64,000 nucleotides of DNA from Fusibacter ferrireducens (GCF_015352425.1 NZ_JADKNH010000003.1:310001-374000); one strand, 5' to 3'; positions 25,937 to 36,091 are shown, numbered from the stretch's first letter. Translations and numbers: made by a program. The notes: generated from the letters alone by a model not told the origin.

Positions 25937-25942
25937 TATAAT
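25937..25942 (+). promoter_or_regulatory. Likely -10 element of the ABC exporter promoter
   Basis: TATAAT at 25937-25942, with TGTAAA (25915-25920) 16 bases upstream as a weak -35. The palindrome at 25956 covers the expected start of transcription. Confidence 0.4.
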
Positions 25943-25955
25943 AGAATTCGTGGTG

Positions 25956-25984
25956 AATAATATTTCGTAATACGGAATATTATT
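25956..25984. promoter_or_regulatory. 29-bp palindrome, possible operator
   Basis: AATAATATT (25956-25964) and AATATTATT (25976-25984) are perfect inverted arms around TCGTAATACGG, whose core CGTAATACG is itself symmetric. It lies 14 bases downstream of a TATAAT box and about 90 bases before the ABC exporter gene. A regulator binding here would block transcription; no dedicated regulator gene is adjacent. An RNA hairpin is an alternative reading. Confidence 0.5.
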
Positions 25985-26075
25985 TGAAATTAGTGATTTG
26001 AGATGCTATGAGCTCTTTTAAATCATGTTTAATTTCTTTCTCTACTATACCACATTTTCGAAAGGGGTTGAAAGT

Positions 26076-27836
26076 ATGATTCGCAATTTTGTTAAGTATT
26101 ATAAACCGCATAGGTTCCTCTTCACAATGGATTTGGTCATAGCATTTTTTATGACAATAGTCGATCTTGTTTTTCCAATGTTTTCAAGAGCGGTTGTCAA
26201 CGATTTTATACCGAATAGAGATATGAAAAGCATTATTATCTTCTCTAGTATCGTGATCTTTTTATATATATTGAAAATTGGAGGAGATTATTTTGTAGGT
26301 TACTACGGTCATATTGTGGGTTCTAGAATTGAATTTGATATGAGGCGTGATCTCTTTAAGCACCTTCAAACACTAGAGTTTGCCTTTTTTGACAATAACA
26401 AAACGGGGCAACTCATGAATAGGCTCACTGGGGATTTAAATGAAGTGACTGAACTGGCACACCATGGACCTGAAGATTTATTTATTTCTTTAGTTATGCT
26501 CGTGGGAAGTTTTGCGATTTTGGTTCAAATCCATTTTGGTCTTACAATGATTGTTTTTTCTTTTGTGCTTATGACAGTTCTGTTCTCAATTCGAATGCGA
26601 AAATCTATGATGAAGACGTTTAGAAGCGTAAGACAAAAAACAGCGGACATCAATGCTCAATTGGAAAGTAGTCTTTCAGGAATAAGACTTTCCAAATCTT
26701 TTGCCAATGAAGCTTTTGAAATTGAGAAATTTCATAAGACCAATTATGCACATTTAAATTCAAGACAGGATGCTTTTAAGGCCATTGGAGCTTATACTGC
26801 TGGGAATCAATTCTTTTTAAATATGATGAGTTTGTCTTCGATGGTTGTAGGTGGCATATTTGTATTTAACGGATTGATCAACTATGGGGACTTGGTGGCA
26901 TTTTTGCTCTATATCGCCTTTTTTACGAAACCCATAAGAGCGTTGATTCAATTGACGCAGCAATTTCAATCTGGGATGGCAGGATTTGAACGGTTTACTG
27001 AGATTATGAGTATATCACCAGAAATAATGGATATGGAGGATGCTCAGCCGCTTGAGCATGTAAAGGGAAAAATAAATTTAGAAGATGTGAGTTTTAAATA
27101 TGAGGACAATAGTGACTATGTTATAAGTCATTTCAATTTGGAGATTGAGGTTGGAAAGACAATTGCGTTAGTGGGACCATCTGGCGTAGGTAAAACGACT
27201 ATTTCTATGCTCATACCACGTTTTTACGATGTGACAGAAGGCCGTATTTTAATCGATGATCATGATATCAGATCGGTTACGTTGAAATCTTTGAGAGAGA
27301 ACATAGGTGTTGTTCAACAAGATGTGTTTATGTTTTATGGGACCATTAAGGACAATATTTCGTATGGTAGGCCAGATGCAACTTTTGAAGAGATTACTGA
27401 AGCGGCAATTCAAGCTAATATTCATGAGTTTATTATGAGCTTAGATGAAGATTATGACACAATGGTTGGTGAAAGAGGCGTCAAGCTTTCTGGGGGCCAA
27501 AAACAAAGGATTGCCATAGCGCGTGTATTTCTAAAAAACCCACCAATTTTGGTCTTAGATGAAGCGACATCAGCACTTGACAATGAAAATGAGCTTGCTA
27601 TACAAAAATCTATTGAAATTCTGGCGAAAGGGAGAACTACTATTATCATAGCGCACCGATTATCCACCATTAAAAATGCGGATGAAATATTGGTAATGGC
27701 AGAAACAGGTATTGCAGAAAGGGGTAGTCACGATGACCTCATACAGATGGATGGATTGTATGCAAGACTCTATAAAGCTCAATTTAAAGGTTATATGCCA
27801 GATGAGATTTCAAATACTTTTACAAATGCAAAATAA
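26076..27836 (+). CDS. ABC exporter, fused permease-ATPase (MsbA/MDR type)
   Basis: Half-transporter of 586 residues that should dimerise in the membrane and export lipids, drugs or peptides. The N-terminal half (about residues 1-310) has six membrane helices with the NNKTGQLMNRLTGDLNEV coupling region. The ATPase half has GPSGVGKTT, the Q-loop VVQQDVFMF, the LSGGQKQRIAIAR signature, ILVLDEATSALDNENE and an IIAHRLST switch. ATG 26076 is preferred with AAAGGGG at 26061-26067; the frame is open from 26025. It is a single gene without a partner half-transporter, so a homodimer is likely. Substrate unknown. Confidence 0.9.
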   Translation: MIRNFVKYYKPHRFLFTMDLVIAFFMTIVDLVFPMFSRAVVNDFIPNRDMKSIIIFSSIVIFLYILKIGGDYFVGYYGHIVGSRIEFDMRRDLFKHLQTLEFAFFDNNKTGQLMNRLTGDLNEVTELAHHGPEDLFISLVMLVGSFAILVQIHFGLTMIVFSFVLMTVLFSIRMRKSMMKTFRSVRQKTADINAQLESSLSGIRLSKSFANEAFEIEKFHKTNYAHLNSRQDAFKAIGAYTAGNQFFLNMMSLSSMVVGGIFVFNGLINYGDLVAFLLYIAFFTKPIRALIQLTQQFQSGMAGFERFTEIMSISPEIMDMEDAQPLEHVKGKINLEDVSFKYEDNSDYVISHFNLEIEVGKTIALVGPSGVGKTTISMLIPRFYDVTEGRILIDDHDIRSVTLKSLRENIGVVQQDVFMFYGTIKDNISYGRPDATFEEITEAAIQANIHEFIMSLDEDYDTMVGERGVKLSGGQKQRIAIARVFLKNPPILVLDEATSALDNENELAIQKSIEILAKGRTTIIIAHRLSTIKNADEILVMAETGIAERGSHDDLIQMDGLYARLYKAQFKGYMPDEISNTFTNAK

Positions 27837-27879
27837 GTTGATAAAATAATTTTAGGCAGATAGAATAAGGAGTGAAAAT

Positions 27880-28389
27880 ATGATTTATATAGCCATTATA
27901 CTGGCCAAAATTGTAGAGGTTTCCATGCAAACGGTTAGAATTGTTTTAATAACCAAAGGAGAACGTACGATTGGTGCAATTATTGGATTTTTTGAGGTTT
28001 CGCTTTGGTTAGTACTCGTCAGCACAGTACTTACTAATATCATGGAGAATCCATTAAAAATTGTGGCATATGCATTTGGATTTGCTGTGGGGAACTATGT
28101 TGGGAGCATTGTTGAAGAGAAAATTGGCATTGGCTCTGCGGAAATTCAGGCAATTGTAAAAGCTGAACATGGTTTAATACTGGCAACGGCCTTGCGTGAT
28201 CAAGGATTTGCAGTGACGGTGATGCAGGGCGAGGGGAAAAATCATGCTCGCAATATACTGCTTTTATATGTGCCACGTAAAAAAGTGAGGAAATGTGTGG
28301 ACTTGATTAAGGCGACTCAAGAAAACTCTGTGATCACAGTGTCAGATAAAAAACCGATTTATGGTGGATTCGGGATGATTAGAAAATAG
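27880..28389 (+). CDS. UPF0316 (DUF2179) membrane protein, YebE type
   Basis: Conserved membrane protein of 169 residues without a known function. Three hydrophobic helices (about residues 2-20, 28-50 and 55-75) are followed by a soluble alpha/beta domain. The family pattern VEVSMQTVRIVLITKG and AYAFGFAVGNYVGSIVEEKI is present. AAGGAG precedes ATG 27880. It follows the ABC exporter by 43 bases without a terminator, so it may share its transcript. Confidence 0.88.
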   Translation: MIYIAIILAKIVEVSMQTVRIVLITKGERTIGAIIGFFEVSLWLVLVSTVLTNIMENPLKIVAYAFGFAVGNYVGSIVEEKIGIGSAEIQAIVKAEHGLILATALRDQGFAVTVMQGEGKNHARNILLLYVPRKKVRKCVDLIKATQENSVITVSDKKPIYGGFGMIRK

Positions 28390-28521
28390 AATAGCCACAC
28401 TGGGAGCAATAGAGGCGCATTGTTTAATCTGGAAGGTTCAGTGCACTCATGGATATTCCAATGTGATAGAAACCATATGTAATTTAGGAAAATACAATGT
28501 GGTTTTTCATAAGTGAGTTGT

Positions 28522-28570
28522 AAAAAAAAGCTATTGCAAATCTATGGAAATAGATTGCAATAGCTTTTTT
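28522..28570. terminator. Bidirectional terminator between UPF0316 gene and hflC
   Basis: An A-run plus GCTATTGCAAATCTAT (28522-28545) pairs with ATAGATTGCAATAGC and a T run (28550-28570), leaving a four-base loop. It serves convergent transcripts from both sides. The core GCTATTGCAAATC recurs in the terminator at 36891. Confidence 0.88.
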
Positions 28571-28590
28571 AGTTTAATTCTGAGCTCAAA

Positions 28591-29631
28591 TCAATTGTTT
28601 TTAAAAAACTTGAGATATTCATTATCGCTGTTGAGATAAATCACTGAATTTTCATCAATGGTTTTTTCATAAGAGATCAGCGTTCTCCAATACTCATAAA
28701 ATGATGGATCTTTACTAAAGCCTTGTGCATAAACTTCCAGAGCAGTTGCATCAGCTTCGCCGCGAATTTTTTCAGCTTCTTCTATGGCAGAAGCTTTGAT
28801 TTCAGCAACTTTACGATCTGTATCAGCCACAGTGTTTTGATAGAGTTCTAAACCTTCTGATCTGATTTGCTGTGCAATTGCCTCACGTTCAGCAATCATC
28901 TTTTTGTAAGTGGACTCAATGTTAGAAGCTGGTAAAATCGTCCTGTAGACATCCATATCTTTAATCACAATACCTTGGTTTGCCAATTTTTCGTTGAGGT
29001 CTTCCACGGCAACGGCGAGAACACTGTTCAAAGATTCTTTGTCTGTTAGAAATTCTAGGCTTGTAAGGCTGTTAACTTTTTCGATAACAACAGCATAAGC
29101 CACTTCATCAATTTTTGTATTAGCACCGTTCACGGTACCAAGAGCAGATCTAAAAAGACCCGGATGGGTAATTTCCCATTGCGCATACATATTGATTTGA
29201 TATTTAATTTTATCTTTTGTGTTAATTTGTGCAGAATTAGAAATGTAGGTTAATAACTTACTGGTATCTTTTTCCACAGTTGTGATGAAAGGCACTTTAA
29301 AATGAAGTCCTTTTTGATGCACTATTTTAACGTTTTTAAATCGTGAATCCAGATCATTTTGAAGTTGAGCATCTGTGTTGCCAGCATCTACGACAATTGT
29401 CTTAATATCTCCAAATTCTCTTACAGTTGCGAGTTCATTTTCTCTAACAATGTAGAAACAATTTGAGAGCAAGATCAGGGCAAGGATAAAAACAATTATA
29501 AAACCTACAAAACGCATATTCTTTTTGATTTGCTTTTTCATATCTTGACTGTTTTGTTGAAATTTTTGTTCGAATTTTTTGCGATCGTTATTCATGGATT
29601 CTTGCTTTGGTTCGCCTTGATGGATATCCAT
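28591..29631 (-). CDS. hflC: HflC-like SPFH membrane protein
   Basis: Stomatin/prohibitin-family protein of 346 residues that pairs with HflK; in Escherichia coli the HflKC complex surrounds FtsH and tunes its proteolysis. A charged cytoplasmic stretch precedes one membrane helix (about residues 40-60), followed by the SPFH domain (about 65-240) and a long helical region rich in E, A and K with the SEGLELYQNT and EEAEKIRGEADATA stretches typical of HflC. The start at 29631 is chosen for AAAGGAGG just upstream; an in-frame start at 29655 overlaps hflK. The N-terminal extension is longer than in E. coli. ftsH is not in the window. Confidence 0.88.
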   Translation of the reverse strand: MDIHQGEPKQESMNNDRKKFEQKFQQNSQDMKKQIKKNMRFVGFIIVFILALILLSNCFYIVRENELATVREFGDIKTIVVDAGNTDAQLQNDLDSRFKNVKIVHQKGLHFKVPFITTVEKDTSKLLTYISNSAQINTKDKIKYQINMYAQWEITHPGLFRSALGTVNGANTKIDEVAYAVVIEKVNSLTSLEFLTDKESLNSVLAVAVEDLNEKLANQGIVIKDMDVYRTILPASNIESTYKKMIAEREAIAQQIRSEGLELYQNTVADTDRKVAEIKASAIEEAEKIRGEADATALEVYAQGFSKDPSFYEYWRTLISYEKTIDENSVIYLNSDNEYLKFFKNN

Positions 29632-29632
29632 A

Positions 29633-30568
29633 TTAGTTGCCTCCTTTCGTTTCAAGAGGTAAGAATTTTAGAACATTGTCATTATTGAGATCCACAATGT
29701 ATTTTTCTTTAACATTGCTCAAGATTTTTTCCATGGTTTCAATATAAAGGCGTTTTTTAGTGATTTCTTGAGAAACTCTATATTTCTCATAGACTTGACT
29801 AAAGTTTTCTACATCACCTTTGGCTTGTGCTACTTTCTCAGCTTTGTAAGCTTCTGCTTCTTGAATGAGTTGGTATGCATCTGCTCTTGCCTTAGGTAAT
29901 TTTTCATTTGAATACTTTTCAGCTTGACTCTTATTTGAATCTTTTTCATTGCTTGCTATATTCACATCGTCATAAGCAGGCTGAACATCTTCAGGCAATA
30001 AAACATCTGTGAGTTTCACAGCTGAAATAGAGATGCCTAAACCGTAGTTGTTAAGTTTACGTGTCATATCAGGTAAAATTTCACTTGAGATGCTGTCCTT
30101 GCTGATTAAGGCATTGTCGAGATCTTGATTTTGTACATTACGTCTTAACGCACTTTCAAATGCCAAACGAATGGTACCTTCTTGATCGTCTACATTGTAA
30201 TAGTAAGCAGCAGGATCTGTAATTCGGTATTGAATAATTGCCCCAATATTAACTAAATAGGATCCTTTTGTGAGCACGATGGCTTCACTTTCAACATCTT
30301 GGTAAGTTGCGGGTGCAGAAGTCGTAGGACCACTCACTGGCAAGTAACCATACTGTAAACTGATTACTTCATTCGTGTTGTAAGTGTGAATCGTATCAAT
30401 AAATGGAATTTTAAAATGTAATCCGGCCTCTGATTCAACCTTTGCGAGTTTACCTAACCGTTCAACAACTGCTTCCTCAGCATTGTCTAGTAAATAATAG
30501 CTATTAAGTAAAGTTAACACAACGATTAATAGAATTGGGATTAAAAAGATGAATTTTGTTGATTTCAT
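29633..30568 (-). CDS. hflK: HflK-like SPFH membrane protein
   Basis: Partner of the following hflC, 311 residues. One N-terminal membrane helix (about residues 5-25) leads into an SPFH domain starting EEAVVERLGKL and GLHFKIPFIDTI, with the helical coiled region KARADAYQLIQEAEAYKAEK towards the C terminus. GAAGGAGGG lies before the start. The stop at 29633-29635 falls inside the hflC ribosome-binding region, so the two are translationally coupled. The region upstream to 30,780 holds its promoter, which I cannot place with confidence. Confidence 0.88.
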   Translation of the reverse strand: MKSTKFIFLIPILLIVVLTLLNSYYLLDNAEEAVVERLGKLAKVESEAGLHFKIPFIDTIHTYNTNEVISLQYGYLPVSGPTTSAPATYQDVESEAIVLTKGSYLVNIGAIIQYRITDPAAYYYNVDDQEGTIRLAFESALRRNVQNQDLDNALISKDSISSEILPDMTRKLNNYGLGISISAVKLTDVLLPEDVQPAYDDVNIASNEKDSNKSQAEKYSNEKLPKARADAYQLIQEAEAYKAEKVAQAKGDVENFSQVYEKYRVSQEITKKRLYIETMEKILSNVKEKYIVDLNNDNVLKFLPLETKGGN

Positions 30569-30779
30569 GTTTTCCCTCCTTCATAATGGCTTACTGAATA
30601 TTCAAACTGTTCACTTAGAACTATAAAATCTGCGTAAAAGTTGAATTAATAATGCCTTTACAATAATGATACCCTGTGTGTTGGTAAAATACAACTTAAC
30701 TTTTCATTAAAAGCGCTGGGGTGTTCGTATATAGGGTATTAAAAAAGTATTATCAATTTATTAAAAGGACATCATAAAA

Positions 30780-30808
30780 TTGATAATTGAACGTTTGTGG
30801 GGTACAAT
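30780..30808 (+). promoter_or_regulatory. Promoter of the YihY-ABC operon
   Basis: TTGATA (30780-30785), 17-base spacer, TACAAT (30803-30808), 20 bases before the start codon at 30829. Confidence 0.65.
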
Positions 30809-30828
30809 CTATATCATGGGGGAATACA

Positions 30829-31659
30829 ATGCGAATTACTAGAGAACGACTATTATACTATGCGGAACAATTGAGCATACGCTATAAAAATCATCATATT
30901 ACAGCATTTTGTGCTCAGATGGCCTATTTTTTTGTACTTTCAATATTTCCTTTGATCATATTCATCTTTACGATTATTTCAAAGTTAAATATTAATTATA
31001 GTGAGGCCATATATGTATTGCAACAGTTTTTGCCGACGAACATCAGTGTGATGATCACAGATTTTATAGAAGAGTCCATAAAAATGGAGGGCAATGCACT
31101 TTTGTCTATTTCGGGTCTTATGACGCTCTATTCGGCTTCAAGGGCTGTCAATGCTTTACAAAGAGCACTTAACTCCTCACTTGAAATTGTCGAAGCGCAC
31201 AGTTTTTTGATTACTAAAATTTATGGAATGTTTTATACTCTAATGTTTACAATTCTCATTGTTTTATCCTTAGTGATTCCAACCATAAGCAAGAGATTAA
31301 TTCTTTTTATCGGTCATATTTTTAACTTTAACGTGGACTTAGGTCTTTTGGGTTCAATTGGAATTTTTAGAAATTTGTTGCTTTTGGGGATTTACATCCT
31401 TGTATTTGGATCTATTTATATGTTCCTGCCAAGTCAGAAAATGAGCTTTAAAGAGACTTATAAAGGGGCGATATTTGCAATTGCAGGCACCATATTGGCA
31501 AACTTGGTCTTTTCAAAAGTGGTGACGAAATTAACGGATTATTCGATTCTCTATGGATCACTATCTGCAGTTATTGCATTTATGGTTTGGCTATATATTT
31601 GGGGCATCATTATTATTATGGGAGCAGAAATCAATGCTATTTTAAAAGAAAATGCATAA
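30829..31659 (+). CDS. YihY/UPF0761 (BrkB-related) membrane protein
   Basis: Integral membrane protein of 276 residues with about six helices. The family, once labelled ribonuclease BN in error, has no settled function. Typical motifs are AYFFVLSIFPLIIF near the N terminus, SASRAVNALQRALN in the middle, and YGSLSAVIAFMVWLYIWG with IIMGAEINA at the end. ATG 30829 has GGGGGA upstream. The MacB-type ATPase gene begins 16 bases after its stop, so cotranscription is expected. Confidence 0.88.
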   Translation: MRITRERLLYYAEQLSIRYKNHHITAFCAQMAYFFVLSIFPLIIFIFTIISKLNINYSEAIYVLQQFLPTNISVMITDFIEESIKMEGNALLSISGLMTLYSASRAVNALQRALNSSLEIVEAHSFLITKIYGMFYTLMFTILIVLSLVIPTISKRLILFIGHIFNFNVDLGLLGSIGIFRNLLLLGIYILVFGSIYMFLPSQKMSFKETYKGAIFAIAGTILANLVFSKVVTKLTDYSILYGSLSAVIAFMVWLYIWGIIIIMGAEINAILKENA

Positions 31660-31675
31660 ATAGGGGGGCTGAATT

Positions 31676-32380
31676 ATGGAATCGATACTCGTTGCTAAAA
31701 ACTTAAGTAAAACGTATCAGATGGGTGAAGTGACTGTAAGTGCACTAAGAGATGTGAATTTTGAAATTTATGATGGCGAGTTTGTTGTTGTTTTGGGCCC
31801 CAGCGGCAGTGGTAAAAGTACAATGCTCAATATGATTGGTGGCATGGACCAAGCATCGGAAGGTGAAATATACTTCAGGGGAAAAGCACTTCATAATGCA
31901 ACAGATAAAACGCTGACGCAGTTTAGGCGAAATGCCATTGGTTTTGTATTTCAATTTTATAATCTTATACCTAATTTAACGGCGTATGAAAATGTAAAAC
32001 TTTCTGTGGAGCTTAGTAAAGATCCTCTGGATATTGAAATGGTATTAAATGAAGTTGAGTTGTTGGATCGATCCGATCACTTTCCCTCACAATTATCTGG
32101 TGGACAGCAACAACGCGTTGCCATTGCTCGAGCAATCGCCAAAAATCCAGATATCCTCTTGTGTGATGAACCCACAGGAGCACTTGATTTCTCAACAGGG
32201 TTGTCTGTTCTGAACCTTCTGAAAAAATTTAATAAAACCTATAAAAAAACAGTTGTGATTATTACGCACAATGCTGGAATTGGCAAAATTGGTGATCGTG
32301 TATTTTATATCAAAGATGGTCAAATAGAAAAAGTTGTCGTTAATGATAAGCCACTTGCACCTGAGGAGGTGACTTGGTAA
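31676..32380 (+). CDS. ABC transporter ATPase, LolD/MacB type
   Basis: ATPase subunit of 234 residues for the FtsX-like permease encoded next. It has GPSGSGKST, the [13 protein letters not shown]-loop, [25 protein letters not shown] and an ITHNAGIG switch in place of the usual THD. AGGGGGG precedes ATG 31676. The stop overlaps the start of the permease at 32380. With the adaptor gene at 34832 it forms a tripartite-like exporter. Confidence 0.9.
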   Translation: MESILVAKNLSKTYQMGEVTVSALRDVNFEIYDGEFVVVLGPSGSGKSTMLNMIGGMDQASEGEIYFRGKALHNATDKTLTQFRRNAIGFVFQFYNLIPNLTAYENVKLSVELSKDPLDIEMVLNEVELLDRSDHFPSQLSGGQQQRVAIARAIAKNPDILLCDEPTGALDFSTGLSVLNLLKKFNKTYKKTVVIITHNAGIGKIGDRVFYIKDGQIEKVVVNDKPLAPEEVTW

Positions 32381-34737
32381 TGCTCATACGCAAGATGATA
32401 AGAGATATGCTCGAAAACAAGCTTGCCTATGTTGCCTGTATTGTTGTTATGGCTATGGGACTCATGACATATTCTTCTATGTCCATCGTCATGGAAAATT
32501 TGCTCAATGCCAAGGACAGTTTTTATAGCCAGTATCGCATGGCAGATGCATTTGCTCAAGTCCAGTCCTATCCTCAAAATCAGCTGGGTGAGTTTGAGAA
32601 GATACCGGGTATTTTAAAGGCAGATGGTGTCATAAAGCAAGACTTTAGAGTACAAATGCCTGATACAATTCAAAATGTATATTTGCGTGTTAATGCTTAC
32701 GATATTCATGAATCAGATCGATTAAATGATGTTTACCTAACAGAAGGCTATGATTTGACAGAAGATGGGTTTCTCATATGGCTTGGACAAAAATTTTATG
32801 AAGCCAATGCACTCAAAATCAACGATAAATTGGATTTGATCATCAATGGAAAACTCTACACTTTCACTGTGGCAGGTGCTGTTCAAAGCCCTGAATATGT
32901 CTATGCAACTCGAAATCAGGCAGACTTCTATCCAGACCCTAAGACTTTTGATATTGCGTATATTTCTGAGGATCTCATAGAGAAGTTGCTCTCAAAAACT
33001 GGACAGGTGAATTATCTGAGTTTTGATCTTGAAGAGGGCGTAGCTTATGATGATGTAAAACCTATTCTTGAATCTAAACTTAAGAGTCATGGTTTGATCA
33101 ATTTGGTGGAACTCAAAAATCAAACGAGCAATTTTATGCTTTCAAGTGAATTAGATCAATTGGTTAATTCTGCTCAGAGCATGCCTATTCTCTTTCTGAG
33201 CATTTCAAGTTTTATATTGTACATTATGCTCAAAAGACTTACAGAAATGCAGAGGGGGCAAATTGGCATCCTCAAGGCTATGGGTTACAACAACTTTCAA
33301 ATTATGCTGCATTACTTGGGCTATGCTACCACAATAGGTATTTTAGGAGGTATCGTAGGTGGCATACTAGGGACTCAGCTCTCAATATCCTTCACGGAAA
33401 TGTATAAGACTTTTTTTACTTTTCCCACTTTAAAAAATGAATACACTTATAAATATTTTGCATATGGTATACTGATATCGCTCTTTTTTAGCACTTTTGC
33501 CGGGATACAAGGTTCCAAAAAAGTATTGAAGCTGACCCCCTCTATAGCAATGAGTCCAGAATCTCCAAAAGGGGTGAAGCGCAGTCGAATTGAGCACATT
33601 AAGATGATATGGGAAAGTTTGACCATGCAGGGACGAATGGCCGTTAGAAATATTAGTAGAAGCAAGGGGCGAAGTGCTTTTACGGTATTGGGACTCATCT
33701 TTGCCTTTAGTATACTGGTGGTGGCGTGGTCATACAATGATCTTGTGGATACCATGATGTTTGATCAGTTCAATGAGGTGCAATTGTATGAGATGAAAGT
33801 CAGCTTTCTAAACGTACAACCAGCTGATGAAGTCATTAATCAGCTTTATAATATCGATGGGGTTGAATACGCGGAACCCTTGATAGAATTACCTATACAG
33901 ATTAAAAATGGTCCATACGAAAAAACGACTGTGATCATTGGTCTTTCAGAAGATACGCAACTTTATAAAGTTTTGGATAAAGATAAAAATGAAGTTGACC
34001 TCAGTGAAGAAGGGCTCTATTTGTCGGAGAACTTGGCTTCTCAACTGCATGTTGGGATAGGCACTATTTTGAGAATTGAAAGCCCCATATCTGATGACTA
34101 TATATTGATGGAACTTGTGGGAATAATTCCGCAGTATATTGGGTCTAATGGTTATGCAAACATTTCTTATTTGGAAGAGAAAACGGGCCTTGATAATCTT
34201 GCAACAACGGCATACCTTAACATTGATGAGTCTAAACAGGATGCGATTAGAAAAGAACTTGATCAATCACCTTACGTCGGCGTGGTTGAAATTCAAGCAC
34301 AAACTTTGAAGAAGTTCACTGATTTGCTAGACAGTTATGGGTTTACAAATTATATAATGGCAATAATTTCTATAATTGTTGGTTTTGCAATTGTTTATAA
34401 TTCCAGTGTCATTTCACTCTCTGAAAGGCAGAGAGAACTTGCCTCTTTGAGGGTACTCGGTATGAGTGTTAATGAAGTGCTGCAAATTGTATCTTTTGAG
34501 CAATGGTTACTGGGATTTGTATCGGTACTTATAGGGATTCCTGTTTCCTATGGGATGATGCAAGCCATGGCTGCATCATATCAGACAGATGTCTATTCTT
34601 TTCCAGCAATTATAGGCGATAATGCTTTTATCCTTTCAGTGTTTGGGACGGCACTCTTTATATTTTTATCACAGGTAAACGTAAAAAGAAAAATTAAAAA
34701 ATTGGATATTGTGGAAGTTTTAAAAGAAAGAGAATAA
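32380..34737 (+). CDS. ABC transporter permease with two FtsX-like domains
   Basis: Large permease of 785 residues. An N-terminal helix (about residues 10-35) is followed by an extracytoplasmic domain (about 35-265), a three-helix FtsX block (about 265-390), a further helix at about 430-450, a second extracytoplasmic domain and a C-terminal three-helix block (about 655-775) ending in VNVKRKIKKLDIVEVLKER. Both blocks contain the ILKAMGYNN and LRVLGMSVNEV coupling motifs. GAGGAGGTGA at 32363-32372 sets ATG 32380. In Gram-positives such systems export or sense peptides and lipids; substrate unknown. Confidence 0.88.
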   Translation: MLIRKMIRDMLENKLAYVACIVVMAMGLMTYSSMSIVMENLLNAKDSFYSQYRMADAFAQVQSYPQNQLGEFEKIPGILKADGVIKQDFRVQMPDTIQNVYLRVNAYDIHESDRLNDVYLTEGYDLTEDGFLIWLGQKFYEANALKINDKLDLIINGKLYTFTVAGAVQSPEYVYATRNQADFYPDPKTFDIAYISEDLIEKLLSKTGQVNYLSFDLEEGVAYDDVKPILESKLKSHGLINLVELKNQTSNFMLSSELDQLVNSAQSMPILFLSISSFILYIMLKRLTEMQRGQIGILKAMGYNNFQIMLHYLGYATTIGILGGIVGGILGTQLSISFTEMYKTFFTFPTLKNEYTYKYFAYGILISLFFSTFAGIQGSKKVLKLTPSIAMSPESPKGVKRSRIEHIKMIWESLTMQGRMAVRNISRSKGRSAFTVLGLIFAFSILVVAWSYNDLVDTMMFDQFNEVQLYEMKVSFLNVQPADEVINQLYNIDGVEYAEPLIELPIQIKNGPYEKTTVIIGLSEDTQLYKVLDKDKNEVDLSEEGLYLSENLASQLHVGIGTILRIESPISDDYILMELVGIIPQYIGSNGYANISYLEEKTGLDNLATTAYLNIDESKQDAIRKELDQSPYVGVVEIQAQTLKKFTDLLDSYGFTNYIMAIISIIVGFAIVYNSSVISLSERQRELASLRVLGMSVNEVLQIVSFEQWLLGFVSVLIGIPVSYGMMQAMAASYQTDVYSFPAIIGDNAFILSVFGTALFIFLSQVNVKRKIKKLDIVEVLKERE

Positions 34738-34831
34738 TAGTTGGTTAAAGAACCTTGTGCGAATTTTTTCGATAAAAATCTTTATTGGATTGTAGACAAG
34801 GACGAGCAAAACCATTAAAGGGGAGGCAATC

Positions 34832-36076
34832 ATGAAGAAGTCGATTAGAAATATTATTATTGGGGCGATTGTTATTGTAAGCATTTCAAGCATGATTTAT
34901 TCGAAACTTAAACCGCTTGAAGTGGATGGCTTTAGAGTTGAAGCAAGAGACTTATATGATTATGTTGAGGAAAATGGAAAAGTTATCTCTGAGAATGAAG
35001 TCGTAATTACGCCTAAAATTACGGCGCAAGTCATCGAAAGGGTTAAGCGGAATGGCGATAGTGTTCAAAAGGGTGATTTGATTTTAAAGTTGGATTCTGA
35101 AAGTATTTTAAAACAAATGGAGACCATAAAGGCTCAAATGACTGCTTATGATGAAGAGAAAAACAGTTCCCTTTCAGTGCTTAAAAATCAGATTGCGAGT
35201 CAATCGATTCAAGTCAATGAATCCAAATCTAAAAGAGATTTTGCAAAGAATCTCTATGATCAAATGACAGTACTCTATGAGGACGGTTCTTTAAGCGAAA
35301 ATGAGTGGAAGACAAGCAAGCAAACTTATGAAACGGCAGAATCGACCTATAGACAAATGCAGAGCAGTTTAAACAGTTTGAATGCTCAATACAAAAATAC
35401 GACAAATGCCAGTGGGACTTTAGAAGCTTTGAAATCACAGTATGCTACATTGGAGTTACAGTTAAATGATTGCAATGTTGTTGCTGGTGCTGATGGACTA
35501 TTGACTGAATTTGATGTAAAAAAGGGCGAAATGGTGTCACAACAGATGCCTGTTGGCAAGATTATTGATCCATCAAGTTATAGTGTAGAAACTTATGTTT
35601 TGACGGATGACATCTCTAATCTGAATGTAGATGATGAAGTTGTTCTCATTCTCAAAGAGAATGGCATTGAAAATGAATTTAAGGGACAAATAGAGTTCAT
35701 TGCCAAATCTGCTGAAGAAAAAATTTCATCTCTTGGGTTGATTGAGCAAAGAATCAAGGTTTTAATTCAATCGGAAGCACTCTCAGAGGAGGTAAAAGCA
35801 GGCTATGAAGTCAAAGTGAAATTCATCTCCGAATATAAAAAAGCCGCATTAGCAGTTCCTAAAACTTCTATTTTCAAAATTGAAGGTGATTCTTATGTCT
35901 ATGCAGTGAGAGCTGGGCGGGCGACTCAACTTAAAATTGAAACGGGCATTGATACCGATTCAGAGTTTGCCGTGGAGTCTGGCATTGATCCAGGAGAAAT
36001 TATCATTAAAAACTATAAATTAGATGGCCTGATGCCTGATAAAAAAGTGACGGTCAGCAATATTAAAGGTAATTAG
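34832..36076 (+). CDS. Membrane fusion protein (HlyD/MacA-type adaptor)
   Basis: Extracytoplasmic adaptor of 414 residues for the preceding ABC transporter. An N-terminal membrane anchor (about residues 5-25), a lipoyl-like half (ITPKITAQVIERVKRNGDSV), a coiled-coil hairpin (about 85-195) and the second lipoyl half (GLLTEFDVKKGEMVSQ) with a beta-barrel are visible. AAAGGGGAGG precedes ATG 34832. In a cell without an outer membrane such adaptors replace the link to an outer channel and may guide substrate; this is inference. A terminator follows. Confidence 0.88.
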   Translation: MKKSIRNIIIGAIVIVSISSMIYSKLKPLEVDGFRVEARDLYDYVEENGKVISENEVVITPKITAQVIERVKRNGDSVQKGDLILKLDSESILKQMETIKAQMTAYDEEKNSSLSVLKNQIASQSIQVNESKSKRDFAKNLYDQMTVLYEDGSLSENEWKTSKQTYETAESTYRQMQSSLNSLNAQYKNTTNASGTLEALKSQYATLELQLNDCNVVAGADGLLTEFDVKKGEMVSQQMPVGKIIDPSSYSVETYVLTDDISNLNVDDEVVLILKENGIENEFKGQIEFIAKSAEEKISSLGLIEQRIKVLIQSEALSEEVKAGYEVKVKFISEYKKAALAVPKTSIFKIEGDSYVYAVRAGRATQLKIETGIDTDSEFAVESGIDPGEIIIKNYKLDGLMPDKKVTVSNIKGN

Positions 36077-36091
36077 TGCTCAAATTTATAT

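Noticed and set aside
30829-31659. Annotation as ribonuclease BN
   Set aside because: The family is now treated as YihY-type membrane proteins; true RNase BN/Z is a metallo-beta-lactamase, unlike this protein.
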